Source: a bacterium (GTDB lineage Bacteria > BMS3Abin14). From it: a stretch of DNA of 37,900 bases. Positions 36,061-37,900 of this stretch are shown here, piece by piece. The position numbers and the translations under genes were made by a program. Position 1 is the stretch's first letter. Every line of letters begins with the position of its first letter. Where the stretch lies: positions 1-37,900 of the forward strand of contig JARGFZ010000005.1 of assembly GCA_029210965.1 (NCBI GenBank), read 5' to 3'. The notes below the pieces were generated by a model. That model saw only the letters and a list, made by a program, of their open reading frames with translations, did no database searches and was not told where the DNA came from.

Positions 36061-36063
36061 TTT
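36034..36063 (+). terminator. T-box-controlled terminator
   Basis: Stem ATCCGTCCC/GGGGCGGAT with one G-U pair and a TGGA loop, followed by TTTTTATTT. Formation of the antiterminator with GGTGGTACCGCG would block its 5' arm. Confidence 0.88.
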
Positions 36064-36065
36064 CT

Positions 36066-36142
36066 GGACGCAGGACGCAGGACGCAGGACGCAGGACGCA
36101 GGACGCAGGACGCAGGACGCAGGACGCAGGACGCAGGACGCA
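36066..36142 (+). repeat. Tandem array of eleven GGACGCA heptamers
   Basis: Exactly eleven uninterrupted copies of the 7-base unit (77 bases), directly after the T-run of the T-box terminator and before ileS. In some frames it stays open and yields an artefactual repetitive peptide. Confidence 0.95.
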
Positions 36143-36257
36143 GAAAAGACAAAACCATATACTGACAGCTGTCAACTGGACATTCTTGGATTTTGGACCC
36201 TGGATTTTAAATTCAATCTGAAATCTGGGATATGAGATCTGAGATTGTGAGTTAATA

Positions 36258-37900
36258 ATGACCGACGAGAAAAAGAGTTACAAAGACACCCTCAACCTGC
36301 CCAAGACGGAGTTTCCCATGCGGGGCAACCTTCAGGTCAAGGAACCTGAGAGGCTGGGCAGGTGGAAGGAACTGGACCTCTACAAAAAGATACTGGCCGA
36401 CAGAGTAAATTCTCCCGTCTATACCCTCCACGACGGACCACCCTACGCCAACGGCAACATCCACATGGGAACGGCCCTCAACAAGATCCTCAAGGATTTT
36501 GTGGTCAAATCCAAGTGGATGTCAGGCATGTATTCCCACTATGTTCCCGGCTGGGACTGCCACGGTCTGCCCATCGAGCACAAAGTGGATTCCGAGCTAA
36601 AAGCCAGGGAAAAGGGCCTCTCGGCCGTTGAGATAAGGCGTGCTTGCAGGGAATATGCCCATAAATACGTCGACATACAGCGGGAAGAGTTCAAACGTCT
36701 TGGTGTCTTCGGTGACTGGGAAAACCCCTACCTCACCATGGCCCACCACTACGAAGCCAGGATCACGAGGGAGTTTGGCAGCTTCATCGAAAAGGGCCTC
36801 GTTTACAAACGCAAGAAACCGGTGCACTGGTGCTCTACCTGTAGTACAGCCCTGGCTGAAGCGGAAGTGGAGCACCACGACCATACCTCTCCAAGCATCT
36901 ACGTTAAATTTCCTTTCATAGACGACCCATCCGGGCTGATCCCGGAACTTGCCGGTATACAGACAGAGGTTGTCATCTGGACGACAACGCCCTGGACCAT
37001 CCCGGCCAACCTCGCCATCGCTTTTCACCCTGATCTCACCTACGTAGCCATTTGTGTGAACGATAAAGCTCTCATCGTAGCCGAGGAGTTGGCGGCGAGC
37101 GTCGCCGAGGCCGCGGGGCTTGAGCACACTGAACCCATTGCCCGCTTCCAGGGCCGTATCCTGGAAGGGCTCAAGACCAGACACCCCCTGTATGACAGGG
37201 AGTCGATCATTGTTCTGGCGGACTATGTCACCCTCGAGGCGGGAACAGGTTGTGTCCATACGGCTCCCGGGCACGGACAGGACGACTACGAAACAGGGCT
37301 GAGATACGACCTGGAGGTATACGCTCCGGTTGACGATAATGGCCGGTTCACCCAGGAAGTGGAATTCTTCGCTGGCACACCGGTGTTCGATGCCAACAAG
37401 GATGTGATCCGGAAGCTCGAGGAGACAGGTGCCCTGCTGGCTGCATCGACCATCAAGCACACCTACCCTCACTGTTGGCGCTGTCAATCACCTATCATTT
37501 TCCGTGCGACGGAACAGTGGTTCATCTCTATGGATCAGGGGGATCTCAGAACAAAGGCTCTGGAGGAGATCAACAACGTTTCCTGGATCCCGGAGTGGGG
37601 ACAGCAGCGTCTTTACTTCATGATCGAGAACCGCCCGGATTGGTGTATTTCCAGGCAGCGGTCCTGGGGATCGCCTGTCACCATATTCTACTGCGAATCT
37701 TGCGAAGAGACCCTCATGAGCAAGGATATCTGCAACCATGTGGCCGACCTCATGGAAAAGAGCGGGGCCGACATCTGGTACTCCGGGGAAACTATCGACC
37801 TGCTGCCTCCCGGTACTCAATGCCCCTCTTGCCAGGGCACATCCTTCCGCAAGGATATGAACATTCTGGACGTGTGGTTTGACTCAGGAGTAAGCCACGC
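36258..37900 (+). CDS. ileS: Isoleucyl-tRNA synthetase (5' part, runs off the window)
   Basis: Class I aminoacyl-tRNA synthetase that charges tRNA-Ile, with an editing domain for valine. The frame starts at the ATG at 36258 and is open to the window end, giving 547 codons of an expected 930 or so. Visible are the HIGH-type motif in PPYANGNIHMG (61-71), the region GWDCHGLPIE, the zinc-like VHWCSTC, the CP1 editing domain with TTPWTIPANLAI and GTGCVHTAPGHGQDD, and LDVWFDSGVSH at the end. The KMSKS motif lies beyond the window. It is under a T-box leader and a good promoter, and is the only plus-strand gene. A weak GAGTTAAT precedes the ATG. Confidence 0.97.
   Translation, partial: MTDEKKSYKDTLNLPKTEFPMRGNLQVKEPERLGRWKELDLYKKILADRVNSPVYTLHDGPPYANGNIHMGTALNKILKDFVVKSKWMSGMYSHYVPGWDCHGLPIEHKVDSELKAREKGLSAVEIRRACREYAHKYVDIQREEFKRLGVFGDWENPYLTMAHHYEARITREFGSFIEKGLVYKRKKPVHWCSTCSTALAEAEVEHHDHTSPSIYVKFPFIDDPSGLIPELAGIQTEVVIWTTTPWTIPANLAIAFHPDLTYVAICVNDKALIVAEELAASVAEAAGLEHTEPIARFQGRILEGLKTRHPLYDRESIIVLADYVTLEAGTGCVHTAPGHGQDDYETGLRYDLEVYAPVDDNGRFTQEVEFFAGTPVFDANKDVIRKLEETGALLAASTIKHTYPHCWRCQSPIIFRATEQWFISMDQGDLRTKALEEINNVSWIPEWGQQRLYFMIENRPDWCISRQRSWGSPVTIFYCESCEETLMSKDICNHVADLMEKSGADIWYSGETIDLLPPGTQCPSCQGTSFRKDMNILDVWFDSGVSH

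Noticed and set aside
36066-36142. CRISPR array
   Set aside because: Units are contiguous heptamers with no spacers, and no cas gene is present.
35925-36221. Frames reading the heptamer array as ASCVLRP-type or DAGRRTQ-type peptide repeats
   Set aside because: They are products of the 7-base tandem repeat in open frames; no start site or gene context supports them.
36597-37487. 296-codon minus-strand frame inside ileS
   Set aside because: Antisense to the ileS reading frame, which carries all expected synthetase motifs.

Overview
The window looks like a chromosomal segment of an anaerobic, Gram-negative bacterium of the deltaproteobacterial type (Desulfobacterota or a neighbouring phylum). 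This is inferred from gene content and protein style: the full rpsB-tsf-pyrH-frr-uppS-cdsA-dxr-rseP-ispG string, a giant 2-hydroxyacyl-CoA dehydratase activase, MEP-pathway isoprenoid genes, and a secreted protein with a C-terminal sorting tail. No rRNA or tRNA gene, prophage, insertion sequence or CRISPR array was seen. Almost every gene is on the minus strand; only ileS at the right end is on the plus strand.

Layout. 1-597 is gene-free and repeat-bearing. 598-1587 is a WYL-domain regulator. 2082-10145 is a tightly packed minus-strand operon (transcribed rpsB to ispG) for translation, UMP kinase, undecaprenyl-PP and phospholipid precursors, two MEP-pathway enzymes and the RseP site-2 protease; it ends in a strong terminator at about 1619-1657. 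10507-14766 is the 1419-residue activase. 14961-17361 holds a broken two-gene cassette: a secreted, metal-binding-motif protein with a Gly-rich/Cys/TM/Arg tail, and an overlapping CPBP-like membrane protein. 17777-18323 holds two small Cys-rich proteins. 18604-21557 is argJ coupled to a response-regulator/GAF/histidine kinase. 21903-24566 is secA. 24786-27715 holds an M23 peptidase, pmbA and an ArgA-like acetyltransferase. 27723-34369 holds recN, nadK, tlyA, dxs, ispA and xseB. 34588-35616 is an M48 peptidase. 35772-37900 is a sigma70-type promoter, an isoleucine T-box leader, a (GGACGCA)11 array and ileS, which runs off the end.

How the genes work together: dxs, dxr, ispG, ispA and uppS take pyruvate plus glyceraldehyde-3-phosphate towards polyprenyl carriers for the envelope. 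cdsA, rseP, secA and the M23 and M48 peptidases also serve the envelope. argJ and the GNAT enzyme belong to arginine synthesis.

The most unusual material is between genes: a cluster of five near-perfect or perfect hairpins (21648-21795), a set of intergenic stutter repeats whose words recur in distant gaps, the T-box leader separated from ileS by a heptamer array, and the decaying sorting-tail/protease cassette. The housekeeping genes around the cassette are intact, so its frameshifts do not look like general sequencing error.
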